Origin: Pseudorhodoferax soli
Lineage (GTDB): Bacteria; Pseudomonadota; Gammaproteobacteria; Burkholderiales; Burkholderiaceae_C
NCBI RefSeq assembly: GCF_003337555.1
Contig: NZ_QPJK01000011.1
Coordinates: forward strand, 180,092-244,091
Direction: 5' to 3'
Length of the DNA stretch: 64,000 nt
Below are positions 48,229-58,260 of the stretch, piece by piece. Position 1 is the first letter of the stretch. Each line of letters opens with the position of its first letter. A program made the position numbers and the translations under genes. The notes beneath the pieces were generated by a model. It was given only the letters and a program-made list of their open reading frames with translations. It had not been told where the DNA came from and ran no database searches.

Positions 48229-49458
48229 ATGACATCTACACCGCTTCCCCAGCTCAAACCAATCACTCTGGCTGACATTTCCAACCAGGCGGATAGGGCA
48301 ATCGCGATGATGGCTCAGATCCGTAGTGCCATGCTCGCGCCGACAGCACGTAAGGTTGCACCGCTCTACAGCTTGTCGCAGCTGGCCGGCATGGTTGGAG
48401 TAGAGAAGGGCTCGATCTCCCACCGATTGACCAAAGGAGATCTCCCAGCCGGAAAGCTGAACGCTTCTGGTAGCCGCCGGGAGTTCACCCTCGCTGAAAG
48501 CCGGGAGTGGATTCGTGAGTACCGGCGAGACCGGCTTCGACCAGAGGGCTGCGAAGCTGTAACGATTTCGATCGGCAACTTCAAGGGCGGGGTGTCGAAG
48601 ACAACTACCGCCGTAACGCTTGCCCAGGGCCTTTCTCTACTGGGCTACAAAGTGCTTGTGGTCGACACTGACCCCCAAGGCTCTTTGACCACACTGTTCG
48701 GAATTCTTCCTGATACGGAAGTTGAAGAGCACGACACCATTCTTCCGTTGTGCCTCGGGAAAGAAACCTCCATTCGCTATGCGATCCGACCCACGTACTG
48801 GGACGGTATCGACCTTGTAGCAGCGGCTCCTCTTCTCTTCGGTGCTGAGTTCGCGCTTCCTGCCCGTCAAACTCAGGAGCCGGGGTTTGAGTTCTGGCGC
48901 GTACTGGATCTTGGTATCGACGACGTCCGCGCGGACTATGACGTTGTCATCATCGACACCCCACCAGCGCTGTCGTACACAACGATCAATGCTTTCGTTG
49001 CTTCGGACGGGATCATCATGCCCCTGCCCCCGAACGCGTTGGACTTTGCCTCCGCCTCGCAGTTCTGGAACCTGTTCTCGGATCTTGCCGGTGAGCTTTT
49101 GACCAGACGGGGAATGGACAAGCAATTCGACTTCATCCACATCTTGCTCGCGCGCGTGGACTCGGCTGATGCAGCCAGTACGGTGATTCGGCAGTGGATT
49201 GGGCAGACGTACGCAGAGAAGGTGCTTCCTGTTGAGATCCCTAAGACCGCTGTTACTGGCGTTGCTAGTGCGGAGTTCGGGACTGTCTATGACGTTTCGC
49301 GCTACGACGGAAGCGCTCGAACATTCAAGCGCGCTCGAGACGCCTACGACAGTTTTGTCGGCCACATTGAAGGCTCCATCAGGGCTGTTTGGGCCCGCCA
49401 GGCAGGGGTGTTGAACGGTTCAACACCTGTTCCCCAAACTAAGGAGACGCGTCGATGA
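48229..49458 (+). CDS. parA: ParA partition ATPase (type Ia)
   Basis: A 409-residue protein from ATG 48229 (AGAGGAG upstream). An N-terminal helix-turn-helix lies at about residues 46-70 (YSLSQLAGMVGVEKGSISHR). The deviant Walker A GNFKGGVSKTT is at 116-126, switch I around VDTDPQGSLTTLFG, Walker B in DVVIIDTPPALSY, and later conserved ISA-like helices. The HTH marks it as type Ia, able to repress its own operon. A parS palindrome at 49409-49425 lies inside the coding sequence, giving the peptide LNGSTP. It overlaps parB by 4 bp. Confidence 0.92.
   Translation: MTSTPLPQLKPITLADISNQADRAIAMMAQIRSAMLAPTARKVAPLYSLSQLAGMVGVEKGSISHRLTKGDLPAGKLNASGSRREFTLAESREWIREYRRDRLRPEGCEAVTISIGNFKGGVSKTTTAVTLAQGLSLLGYKVLVVDTDPQGSLTTLFGILPDTEVEEHDTILPLCLGKETSIRYAIRPTYWDGIDLVAAAPLLFGAEFALPARQTQEPGFEFWRVLDLGIDDVRADYDVVIIDTPPALSYTTINAFVASDGIIMPLPPNALDFASASQFWNLFSDLAGELLTRRGMDKQFDFIHILLARVDSADAASTVIRQWIGQTYAEKVLPVEIPKTAVTGVASAEFGTVYDVSRYDGSARTFKRARDAYDSFVGHIEGSIRAVWARQAGVLNGSTPVPQTKETRR
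49409..49425. other. parS site 1 (inside parA)
   Basis: TGTTGAACGGTTCAACA, in the last codons of parA. Confidence 0.75.
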
Positions 49459-50579
49459 GTAAGAAGCTTGCCGCCAAAGCTAGCCTGATTCAGCTTCCGC
49501 CGAGTCTGCCCTCTACGCCGGCAGCCGGACCCGATGCCGCGCGCGCCCTGTCCTCCTCGCAAGCCGACCAAGTGGCGGCCCATGCGGTTGCACCGAAGGC
49601 CGATGCAGCATTGCCTTCCCCTGCCGCACCCACAGTGGCGCGCTCAGAGGCTCGAGCCAAGACGGCGCCCGGAACGATGGCTGTTTTCATGGCAACCCAG
49701 TCTGCCGCCGTTAGAGAGGCTGATGACTTACGGCAGAAGTTGAAGGACTTCGAGGGTGCACTGGTCGTGCGTGCCCTTGACCCGCGGCGCATCAAACCTT
49801 CCAGGTACGCGAACCGTCATGAAGACGCCTTCGCTGATAAGGAGTTCATAGAACTGCGCAACGAGATATCGGCGGCTGGGACGAACGTGCAGCCGATCTG
49901 CGTACGCCCTGTCTCGCCTGATTCCGGCGCGGGCTTCGATTTCGAGATCGTGTTCGGCCACCGACGCCACCGAGCTTGCCTCGATCTCGGCTTGCTCGTG
50001 CAAGCCCTGATCGTCGAGCTGACAGACGTCAAACTGTTCGAGGCCATGGAGCGGGAGAACCGCGGCAGGAAGAACCTTAGCGCGTGGGAGCAGGGCATGA
50101 TGTACCGGCAAGCACTCGACCTTGGTTTGTACCCGTCGCAACGCAAGATGTCAGAAGCGCTCGGGGTCGACTTGGCACTGATTTCGAAGGGCGTGGCCCT
50201 TGCGCGATTGCCAGAAGCAGTGGTGGCCGCGTTTGGCTCTCCTTTGAATGTGCAGTTCCGATGGGCTCAGCCACTTAGCGAAGCACTACAGCGTGACCCT
50301 GACGGACTGGTCGCGCGAGCAAAGGAAATCGCGGCATCAAACGAGCCTATGCTAGGCAAAGCAGTGCTCGACAAACTGCTGATGATGGAGAAGCCGTTGA
50401 ACGGTTCAACACCTATCGTCGAGCGGCGTGTCGGCAAGGCTGGGCGTGGCGCGCTGCTGCGTAGGAGCGCTGATGGGCAAGTGGTTCTGACCTTCGATCC
50501 TGGCGTACTTACCGCGAAGCGAGAGGCTGCGATGATCGCGTGGTTGAGAGACAGTTTCTCCGATGTGGAACAGGAATAG
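49455..50579 (+). CDS. parB: ParB partition protein
   Basis: A 374-residue protein. A disordered Ala/Pro N-terminus (about 1-70) leads to the ParB core: IKPSRYANRHEDAF, box II FGHRRHRACLDLGL, the linker MERENRGRKNLSAWEQGMMY, and a helix-turn-helix around SQRKMSEALGVDLALISKGV. A C-terminal dimerisation part follows. Start ATGA overlap with parA. A parS-like site at 50395-50411 lies in frame, again encoding LNGSTP (in EKPLNGSTPIV). It should bind the parS array downstream. Confidence 0.92.
   Translation: MSKKLAAKASLIQLPPSLPSTPAAGPDAARALSSSQADQVAAHAVAPKADAALPSPAAPTVARSEARAKTAPGTMAVFMATQSAAVREADDLRQKLKDFEGALVVRALDPRRIKPSRYANRHEDAFADKEFIELRNEISAAGTNVQPICVRPVSPDSGAGFDFEIVFGHRRHRACLDLGLLVQALIVELTDVKLFEAMERENRGRKNLSAWEQGMMYRQALDLGLYPSQRKMSEALGVDLALISKGVALARLPEAVVAAFGSPLNVQFRWAQPLSEALQRDPDGLVARAKEIAASNEPMLGKAVLDKLLMMEKPLNGSTPIVERRVGKAGRGALLRRSADGQVVLTFDPGVLTAKREAAMIAWLRDSFSDVEQE
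50395..50411. other. parS site 2 (inside parB)
   Basis: CGTTGAACGGTTCAACA; first base differs from the consensus. Inside parB. Confidence 0.7.
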
Positions 50580-50607
50580 AAGCGAGAGTTGAAGCTGAAT
50601 AACGATG

Positions 50608-50638
50608 GGGTGTTGAACGGTTCAACACCCTTTTTTTT
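50608..50638 (+). terminator. parAB terminator built on a parS site
   Basis: GGGTGTTGAAC and GTTCAACACCC (separated by one base) form the stem, followed by eight Ts at 50631-50638. This is a standard intrinsic terminator whose stem is the parS palindrome. Confidence 0.75.
50611..50627. other. parS site 3
   Basis: TGTTGAACGGTTCAACA, 31 bp after the parB stop, forming the stem of the parB terminator. Confidence 0.78.
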
Positions 50639-50755
50639 GGGCGATCTGTATGTTGTGGTCTGCAGGCTCTACCCCGAGCGATGTGGGGGATCCCCCTTGG
50701 GTAGCTACAACGTTTGCGCGCCAAGCGTCGGCTTAGGAAGCGAGGCGAGCAAGGG

Positions 50756-50772
50756 TGTTGAACGGTTCAACA
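50756..50772. other. parS site 4
   Basis: TGTTGAACGGTTCAACA in non-coding DNA. Confidence 0.75.
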
Positions 50773-50910
50773 CCCCCCGAAATTTCTGCATAGCTCTGAC
50801 AAAGAGTCGGACTTGATCCCACAATGCGGCGGGAAAAAACCTGCCGGACTTCAACAATTAGGCGCACTCCCTCTGTCTCCTTGCTCGCCGCGGACGCATT
50901 TCGAGTGGGG

Positions 50911-50927
50911 TGTTGAACCGTTCAACA
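50911..50927. other. parS site 5
   Basis: TGTTGAACCGTTCAACA; centre base C instead of G, so it equals the others read on the opposite strand. Confidence 0.75.
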
Positions 50928-51068
50928 CCCCTCTTGTTGCTGCCCAGTTTCTTGCCAGTGCTTCCACTCTCATTCCAAATCGACACGCATGGATGAACGG
51001 CGTTGCCGTGACTAGAGTCGATCGATCGGCGAAGTTGCCCCCAGTGTTGGATGTCTTGCCGGGAAGGG

Positions 51069-51085
51069 TGTTGAACGGTTCAACA
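51069..51085. other. parS site 6
   Basis: TGTTGAACGGTTCAACA. Confidence 0.75.
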
Positions 51086-51517
51086 CACGCCTGCAACGAG
51101 TCGGCGAAGAACCAAATGCAAGCGGGTCGAAGGAATCTGCGGTCAATTCTTCTCAGAAGGTGCCAGACCAAGGCAGCCAGATCTCCAGACGAACGCAGCA
51201 ATTCAGGACACCGCGCTAGACCGGATCCGGAGTCATAGCCCGGCGTGTGTCGAGCCATAGCGTAAGGACGTCGCACCGGCTCGGCCACGAAAGTGGATCT
51301 CCATGCGCAGACGCCCCACTGTGTCGTGAGGGCTCAGCTCCTCTCGCTGTGTTGACTGTTAACAGGCAATAGCGACGGACTGTGAAAACCGTCGCCTCGT
51401 GAGCGGCTTGATGTGTCGCACCAATGAACGCATGGAAGCCTGCGTCCTGCATCTCGGACAAGCTTGTCGGCGTTCTGACGTATCTGGCTGGCCAAGTCCA
51501 AGGTGTCTTTGGACGAG

Positions 51518-51534
51518 TGTTGAACGGTTCAACA
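51518..51534. other. parS site 7
   Basis: TGTTGAACGGTTCAACA. Confidence 0.75.
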
Positions 51535-51922
51535 CCGAGTTCGACGCTCGAAGAAAGTTTTGTGGCGCGAGGGCTATTCCTAACGTTGGCACTGCCGTCC
51601 ACGACCTTGGAAGGGCAGTTCATTTCTTCCTCCGTTGGCCGCAGGAATGCCGGCACTGGAGCGAGTGAGACGCGAGCACTCGAGGGCTGGATGTCGCTGA
51701 CGTCACCCATCCAGCGGAGAGGCTGTTCCTCGGATGGTCTCACCCGAACGCCACCCGGACGCAGGACACTGAATGGACTTTAGCCTGCATGCCCAGCCAA
51801 TATTGGGTGCGCCACTTGAGCATCCACAGATGCAAGCTCGGCCAGTGTGGGGCACGAGGCTTACACAACTAGTGCAGACGAAGACCAGCGGACATCGCCC
51901 GCCTCACTCAGACCGCAAGGGA

Positions 51923-51939
51923 AGCTGAACCGTTCAGCA
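51923..51939. other. parS site 8 (degenerate)
   Basis: AGCTGAACCGTTCAGCA; the inner GAACCGTTC is kept and both flanks carry matching changes, so symmetry persists. Confidence 0.5.
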
Positions 51940-52790
51940 CCTCCTGCTAGGCTTGTGAGATCTGGTCCAACCGCCATTCATATCCAAAGCTGTTGGCTGC
52001 TTCTGGCGCCTCGCCATGTACATGGTGAGAGCTCGTGTCGCTAAGGGCGTGCCGCAACAAGCGCAGACGTTCTCCTGGCCAGGTCTCATCCGCGGGTGGT
52101 CAAGCCGCCTGCTCCCGTCCGGTCTACTTCTGCGCGAGGCCGAGAGCTGCCGCGAGGGAAATGGTTGGCGCTTGCGACAGGCTCAAGCGGTCGTTCAGAA
52201 CGCTGACGCTATGTCTTCGGTGGCGATCTCACCACGACCCTGGTGTCCAACAACTGGATCGATAGGACGGACGCGGTCGGCCACCTTGATGGGGACGCTG
52301 GGTGCCGCTATCCGGCGTTGCCGGAAGCAGGAGAGGCGCTGCCTACAACGGCCCCTATGGCCGCTTTCATGAGGCCCCAAGGGGTAGGGCAGGGGAGGGC
52401 GCCATTTGCCCTTGGCGGCCCGACAAAGTCCTCTGGAGCGAGCCGCGCAGTGAGGGGACTAGACCCCTTGTCCTGATCCGGGTTCCAACTACCCAAAGCA
52501 CCTGTCGTGCCCGTAGTCGGCGCCATTGCATCGGTGAATCTTGAGCTACACACATACGTTGATAACTTATATTATCAACATTATCAAAATAGGTGTCGTA
52601 AACTATCCGTTCTGAACCGAGGCTCCGAGGGGGTGACGTAAGTGCTTGCTACTGTTCAAGAATTTGCTTGCGGCTGCAAATGCGTTCATGGAGCGCTTGG
52701 GCGTCGCTGCGACCATGGTCGTGGTGACAGGGCAGGGCAGTGGCGCAGAGCGCTGGGCTGTCCGCTGGCCACCGCGCGGGGAGGTGTGCG

Positions 52791-54806
52791 GTGACCATCG
52801 ACGCTCGCGCGCGAAAGCTGGGCATCGCCCACTTCGCCTTCATCCGCGCGCTCGTGCAGGGCGTGGACATGCGCCACGCCTGGGACCGCTACCTGCAGGT
52901 CGAAGGCCCAGCGACCGACCTGAGGCTGGTGAAAGGCACTATCGGTTGGATCCGCGATGCGTTCGCCGCGGCCGCGCGGCGCGAGGCTCGACACGGCACG
53001 GCGCGGCTCGTGCTGATGGACGTGAGCCAGATCCCGGACACCGGGCCTGCGGTGCCCTCGTTGGAGGACTTCGCGGCCGAGCGCGGGCTGGAGGATTTCT
53101 CAGAAGCCGAGCAGATCGAGGCCTTCGAAGCGGAGTTCGGCAACGCCAGTGCGCACCAGGGGCGCCGGGCTAAGCTCATCGCGCGGCAGCTGGACGCGCT
53201 GCGCTGGCTCGAGCAGCTGGCGGCCCAGCCGCCGCGGGCGGGCGATGCCGTGGCGTCCTGGCTGAACCCGAGCGTGGCATTGCGGCTGGAGGCGGTGGGG
53301 ATCTTCACGTTGCACCAGTTGGTCGAGCGCATCAATGGGGTAGGGCGCAACTGGACCGCGTCGATTCGCGGCGTGGGCATCGCCAAGGCCGCCCGCGTGC
53401 AGCAGTGGTTGACCGAGCACCGGGAGTCGCTCGGCCTGGCCATCGGCACCCACGTGGCCTTGGCGCGTGCGAAGGTGTTTCGCCATGAGCTGCAGAAGGT
53501 GGTCGAGCCGGCCACCGATGTGCGGCCGCTGGAGAAGTTGCTGGTGCCCGCCGAGCTCGATGGGCGGGCCGGCCAGTACCGTCGGCCGCAGGCCCAGTGC
53601 CTCATGGCGGCGCGCAACGACTACGAGGCCATCCTGGCCTGGCTGCGCTCGAAGACCGCTGCCACGCCGGCGCAGCAGGAACGGGCCAAGGCCCGGCGCC
53701 GCGGGCGCGACCTGGGCGTGGCCGCAGAGCTGGACTGGATGCAGACGCTCTCGCACACGCAGCGGGCCTACCGCAAGGAGGCCGAGCGCTTCTTGCTATG
53801 GGCGGTGGTCGAGCGAAGGAAGCCGTTGTCGTCGATGACCACGGAGGATTGCGTGGCCTACCGCGACTTCCTGGCGGATCCGCTGCCACGGTCACGTTGG
53901 TGTGGGCAGCGCAACCGCGAGCGTTGGTCACCGCTGTGGCGGCCCTTCGAGGGACCGTTGTCTGCGTCGGCGCAGCACCAGGCGCTGACGATCCTCAAGA
54001 GCCTTTACGCCTACTGGGTCGACAAGAACTACCTGATGGGCAACCCGTGGACTGGCATCGCTGTGCCGCGCTCGGCCCAGCCGCGCATGAACCCGGGACG
54101 GAGTTTCTCGATGGCACAGTGGCAGTTCATCGGCGAGCAGGCGCAGAGGCAGCCAGACCGCTCGACGGCGCAGCGTCTGAAATTTGCCTTGTCGCTGCTC
54201 TACGCCACGGGGCTGCGGCTGTCTGAAGCGGTGGCGGCCAAGGTGGACGATCTGCAGTGGGTGGAGTACCCACCGGACAGCGAGGACGACGAGCACGTGG
54301 AGGGCTGGCTGCTCAATGTGGTGGGCAAGGGGCAGCGGCTGCGCCAGGTGCCCGTGCCGGTGGATGTGATCGGGCTGTTGGCAGACTACCTCATCGCGCG
54401 GGGCCTCGATCCGGATCCGGAGGCGCGGGTCAACCAGGGCGCGTACCTGCTGGGCAAGGCGGCCGACCTCGGTGAGGTAGCTCCCTCACTGCAGACCCGG
54501 CACGGCGCCGACCCGAAGCAGGGGATCGCCACCAACACGCTGTACGACCAGCTCAAGCGGTTCTTGGGCGAGTGCGGCCGCGTACTGGACTCGCTGGGGG
54601 ATGCCAAGGGGGCTGAGCGGCTGACCCGAGCCAGCACGCACTGGCTGCGGCATACCCATGCGTCGCATGCGATCGCGCGTGGTGTGCGTGTCGAGGTGGC
54701 TAAGGAGATTCTGGGACACGCGTCGCTGGCGACGACCACGATCTACGTGACGACCGAGGAAAAGCGGCGCATGAAGGCAATGGCAAAGTTCTGGGGAAAG
54801 TCATGA
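52791..54806 (+). CDS. Large tyrosine recombinase (DUF3701-type N-terminus)
   Basis: A 671-residue integrase. GTG 52791 has GGGAGG 8 nt upstream and is preferred over a GTG at 52740. The first ~250 residues form an N-terminal domain like that called phage integrase protein/DUF3701 (FAFIRALVQGVDMRHAWDRY ... HQLVERINGVGRNWTASIRG). The catalytic domain has R in LLYATGLRLSEAVAAKVDDL, H-x-L-R in THWLRHTHASHAIARG, H in LGHASLATTTIY with the nucleophile Tyr. All key residues are present. Such enzymes move as stand-alone or multi-copy elements in beta- and gammaproteobacteria. A decayed copy of its end follows. Confidence 0.85.
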   Translation: MTIDARARKLGIAHFAFIRALVQGVDMRHAWDRYLQVEGPATDLRLVKGTIGWIRDAFAAAARREARHGTARLVLMDVSQIPDTGPAVPSLEDFAAERGLEDFSEAEQIEAFEAEFGNASAHQGRRAKLIARQLDALRWLEQLAAQPPRAGDAVASWLNPSVALRLEAVGIFTLHQLVERINGVGRNWTASIRGVGIAKAARVQQWLTEHRESLGLAIGTHVALARAKVFRHELQKVVEPATDVRPLEKLLVPAELDGRAGQYRRPQAQCLMAARNDYEAILAWLRSKTAATPAQQERAKARRRGRDLGVAAELDWMQTLSHTQRAYRKEAERFLLWAVVERRKPLSSMTTEDCVAYRDFLADPLPRSRWCGQRNRERWSPLWRPFEGPLSASAQHQALTILKSLYAYWVDKNYLMGNPWTGIAVPRSAQPRMNPGRSFSMAQWQFIGEQAQRQPDRSTAQRLKFALSLLYATGLRLSEAVAAKVDDLQWVEYPPDSEDDEHVEGWLLNVVGKGQRLRQVPVPVDVIGLLADYLIARGLDPDPEARVNQGAYLLGKAADLGEVAPSLQTRHGADPKQGIATNTLYDQLKRFLGECGRVLDSLGDAKGAERLTRASTHWLRHTHASHAIARGVRVEVAKEILGHASLATTTIYVTTEEKRRMKAMAKFWGKS

Positions 54807-54949
54807 CCTGATCGAACACCGCGAGCCGTGGCCCCGCAGCATGGCCTGTCAGCTTGCTGTCCGGCCGTTTGCACGCAGTGGCGCCTCGTCGCGCTCACTC
54901 CGTCCAAGATTGGGGATCTGGAAGATCGGATGTCGAATCCATGCGCTGC

Positions 54950-55420
54950 AAGGGCAGAAGCTGCGGCAGGTGCCGGTGCCCGTTGACGTGGTCGGGCGGC
55001 TGGCGGACTACTTGATCGCGCGAGGCCTGGACTGCGACCCGGAGGCTGGGGTCAACCAAGGTGCCTACCTGCTGGGCAAGGCGGCTGACATGTAGGCGGT
55101 GGCGCCCTCGGTGCAGAAGCGGCATGGCGACGATCCCAAGCAGGGGATCACGGCCAACACGCTGTACGACCAGCTCAAGCGGTTCTTCGAGGAATGCGGG
55201 CGCGTGTTGGACTCGCTGGACGATGCGAAGGGCGCTGATCGGCTGCGTAGGGCCAGCACGCACTGGCTGCGGCACACCCATGCATCGCACGCGATCGCGC
55301 GAGGCATCCGTGTTGAGATCGAGAAGGAGATCCTGGGGCACGCGTCGCTGGCGACTACCGTCTACGTGTCCACCGAGGAAAAGCGGCGCATGAAGGCGAT
55401 GGCAAAGCTTTGGGCCAAGT
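54950..55420 (+). pseudogene. Second, broken copy of the recombinase C-terminus
   Basis: Reads KLRQVPVPVDVVGRLADYLI, LGKAADM, a TAG stop at 55093-55095, then VQKRHGDDPKQGITANTLYD, STHWLRHTHASHAIARGI and TEEKRRMKAMAKLWAKSW. It parallels residues ~500-671 of the intact enzyme at close identity but lacks everything upstream. A duplication followed by decay. The next ~90 bp (to about 55545) still look like mobile-element residue. Confidence 0.8.
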
Positions 55421-55599
55421 CCTGGCATTCATGCCGGCCTAGCAGCTGCCTTGGCATCTGCATCTGGCAGCGGTAGCCGAAGCGCTGGCCGACGGACCCA
55501 CCCATGTCCGACCTAATACGGTGCTGCATTGGATGGACCATTAGGCGCCCCGCCATCCAAGCCTGCGGACCGACGTCGATGGGTACTTTGGCGAGCCAG

Positions 55600-55968
55600 C
55601 TTTTCCTCATCGCCTCGCCCGACCGCTACGAACCACGCGCCAACGACACCGTGCTCGACTTCGCCCGCTACTACGGTACCTCGGTGCTTGCTGCCCGCCC
55701 ACGAACCCCCAGGGATAAGGCCACCGCCGAGTCTTCAGTGCAAGTCGTCACCCGTTGGGTGCTGGCCCGGCTGCGCCACCATCGCTTCGACACCGTCGCC
55801 CAGGTCGATGCAGCCATCACCGAACTGCTATCGAGCGTGAACGACCGGCCGTTCCAGAAGCTGCCCGGCAGCCGCGCCAGCGTGTTCGCCGAACTGGATG
55901 CGCCGACACTGATGTCGCTGCCGCGCCAACCCGTACCCAAGTGTGCAGGTGCAGGCGAGCGGCGTTGA
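55600..55968 (+). pseudogene. IS21-family istA fragment
   Basis: Encodes DFARYYGTSVLAARPRTPRD, KATAESSVQVVTRWVLARLR, FDTVAQVDAAITELLSSVND and RPFQKLPGSRASVFAELDAP, a central-to-late part of IstA transposases. The catalytic front and the real end are missing, and no istB follows. It is spliced straight onto the Ig-domain gene. Confidence 0.75.
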
Positions 55969-57787
55969 GTACTCCGGCACTGCGAGCGCGCAGACGGGCG
56001 CAGACGGAAAGTTCACCCTCGGCGTGCGGCCGAACTCGCGCGCGGTGCTGCAGGCATCCCTCAACGGCAGGGTCAGCCCGCTCAGACCGATTGCACGAAC
56101 TGCCGTGGACTTCGTCGAGGTCGCGTGTTTGACCTTGCCGAGAACGCCGACGACCCCTGGGACGGGCAGTCCATCAGACGCTGGCATGGCACCTGTAGTC
56201 GTGCGCGATCCGGAACCACAGCAGGTAGTCGAGGAACAGTCAGCCGTGTTCCGCGCGTATGCCATGGGCAGCCCCGTTCTGGAGTACTTATGGCAACGCA
56301 ACGGTGCGGATGTGGCCAATGGGGACGGGCGCCACCACATCGTCAGCACTGGTGGCAGCTCTATGCTTTTCGTGGATCGTGCCGCACTTCAAGACAATGT
56401 GGCTGTTTACAGTGTGAAGGTCAGCAACCGCCTCGGCAGCGCGACCAGTCAATCTGCGGTGCTCAACGTGCGTACCGAGGGTCGAGCGCCCTTCGTTCTT
56501 GCGGGACCTGACCCAGTGTCGTTGGTCGCCGGGCAGCGCGCGAGCTTTGCAGTGGTTGCGGGCGGATCGCCCACGCTTCAGTACCAATGGTTGCGCGATG
56601 GTGTTGAGATCGCTGGCGCCCAAGGCACCCAGTACACCACGCAGGCACTTTCCCCTGCAGATGACGGTTCCTCGTACGCCGTCCGTGTGGCCAACCCGTA
56701 CGGACAGACGACCAGTCCCGCAGCGTTGGTTCGCGTCTCTCAAACGGCCACCGCTCCCACACTGGTGCGAGAGCCGCAGGAAACCGCCGTGTACGTCGGT
56801 TCCAGCGCCACATTCAGCGTCGTTGCACAAGGTACAGGACCTTTGCGGTATCAATGGCAGCGCGACGGTTCCGACATTGCGGGAGCCAACATGCCAGATC
56901 TGACGCTGCATGATGCTGTTCTCGGGGACAACGGGTCCACAGTACGGGTCGTGGTTCGCAATGATGCAGGGACGGTGACGAGTCGTCCTGCCAGGTTGAC
57001 CGTGGCCGCAGCGCCCAACGACGCGTTCGAGTCACGGATCGTGGACTTGCTTGACGCTTGGAGTGGTCTGAACCTCGCCATCGGCGCCTCTTTTGGCCAG
57101 CTCGACGCACAGCTGAACGTGACGGCGGAGGCTTGCCAGTCTGGGATCGGTTCCGTTCACGTCGATGGAACGCCCTTGGTCGCTGGTCGGCGAGTTGCTG
57201 CGGGGAGCCGGGTGGTCGAGGCGTCCTTCGATTCCTGGACCACGCCATTCGGTATTTGGTTGAGCGGCAAGGCGCGCACGACCGCTCAGTTCGCTGCGCA
57301 GTCCGACCTCAACGTCTCACTGGCCGGCACGCTGAGCGCCCTGCGCGTGAGCCTTGGCGGCGCGCCGCACGAGCAGCCGATACTCGACAGCACTGCAGCT
57401 GGGAACTTTGAAGCCATCGACATCGGCTCGGCAGTTGCCGGCACGACGACGAGGCAGCGTGAGCTCAGGCGAGCAGGGCAGGGCGCAAGTTTGATCAACA
57501 ATCTGACGGGCCGTACGATTCAGGTCCTTGGCGGCGCCTGGGTGGTCTCCAATGAAGATACCGGCCAGCAGCGCGAGAGCCCAGTTCGCCAATCCGTGCG
57601 GTACCACCAGGTGCGGCTGGCAACGGATGGGGCGGAGTATGTTCTGGAAGGCGAGTTCGTTCTGGACTTCACAGGTTCTCAGGCCCCCGCATCCGGTGAG
57701 GTGACCGTGACAAGTGCGGGACGAATCGTCGCATTGGCGAGGCGAAGTTTGGCGGGGCGGGGTCTTTGGGTCCTTGAGAGGCGTTGA
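55943..57787 (+). pseudogene. Ig-domain surface protein lacking its 5' end
   Basis: A 614-residue frame with three immunoglobulin-like repeats of the bacterial Ig type: APVVVRDPEPQQVVEEQSAV ... LEYLWQRNGADV, APFVLAGPDPVSLVAGQRAS ... YQWLRDGVEI, and APTLVREPQETAVYVGSSAT ... YQWQRDGSDI. A carbohydrate- or lipoprotein-like C-terminal domain follows. No signal peptide is present, though the protein should be exported. The reading frame begins inside the istA fragment (GTG 55943), so the original N-terminus has been removed. Probably non-functional. Confidence 0.65.
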
Positions 57788-58260
57788 CGGCCCCCACGTC
57801 ACGGTAGTGTCAGGCTATGCATGCTGGTTCGGAGTGAATGTGTTCTGGGCGAGCGCCTTTCAACATCGTTGCAGCACAGGCGTCCGGAAATGAGGGAACC
57901 ATGCTTCGAAGTGCTGCTCAAGCTTTCCGTCGTGCATCTCCACCTCGTCTGCAGCAGACAATGGCCACCGTACATTGACCAGCGCATCTGCTGACGCTTC
58001 GACATCCTTCGATTGACGACGAGATCCATGACCGACTCGGCAGACGCGGACACGATGCGTCGCCCGGCCATCCGAGCGCGTTGGCATAGGCGTTGGCAGG
58101 CGTGGTCCAGTTGCATTTCACGGTCGTGGTGTTCCGGTGCTGACCACAGTGCGGGGCGCCAGGTGCCTACGCGGCATGCAAAAACGTGCGGCCATCCATG
58201 AGACTTGTGCATGCTCGCGCCGAGGCCTGCGGTTAGAGTCACGGCCGGAGAAATCGCCGC
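57788..58260. other. Gene-free stretch
   Basis: About 470 bp with no supported gene. The last ~60 bp before 58261 hold the upstream region of the MFS gene. Confidence 0.35.

Larger units (their letters stand above)
50639..52790. other. Gene-free centromere region
   Basis: About 2.1 kb with no supported gene; frames crossing it exist on both strands only because the parS palindromes lack stops. It holds parS sites 4-8 and, at 52558-52579, the inverted repeat GTTGATAA-CTTATA-TTATCAAC in an AT-rich patch (52540-52610) that may be a promoter or an element edge before the recombinase gene. Confidence 0.6.

Noticed and set aside
50813..51288. Open frames on both strands across the parS array
   Set aside because: The palindromes encode no stops, which makes frames long by chance; no start signals or motifs.
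49409..51939. Repeated 17-mers as a possible CRISPR
   Set aside because: Repeats are palindromic, spacing is very uneven (145-986 bp) and two lie in genes; no cas genes. The pattern fits parS.
57799..58242. 147-codon minus-strand frame before the MFS gene
   Set aside because: No ribosome site, odd composition, no motif.
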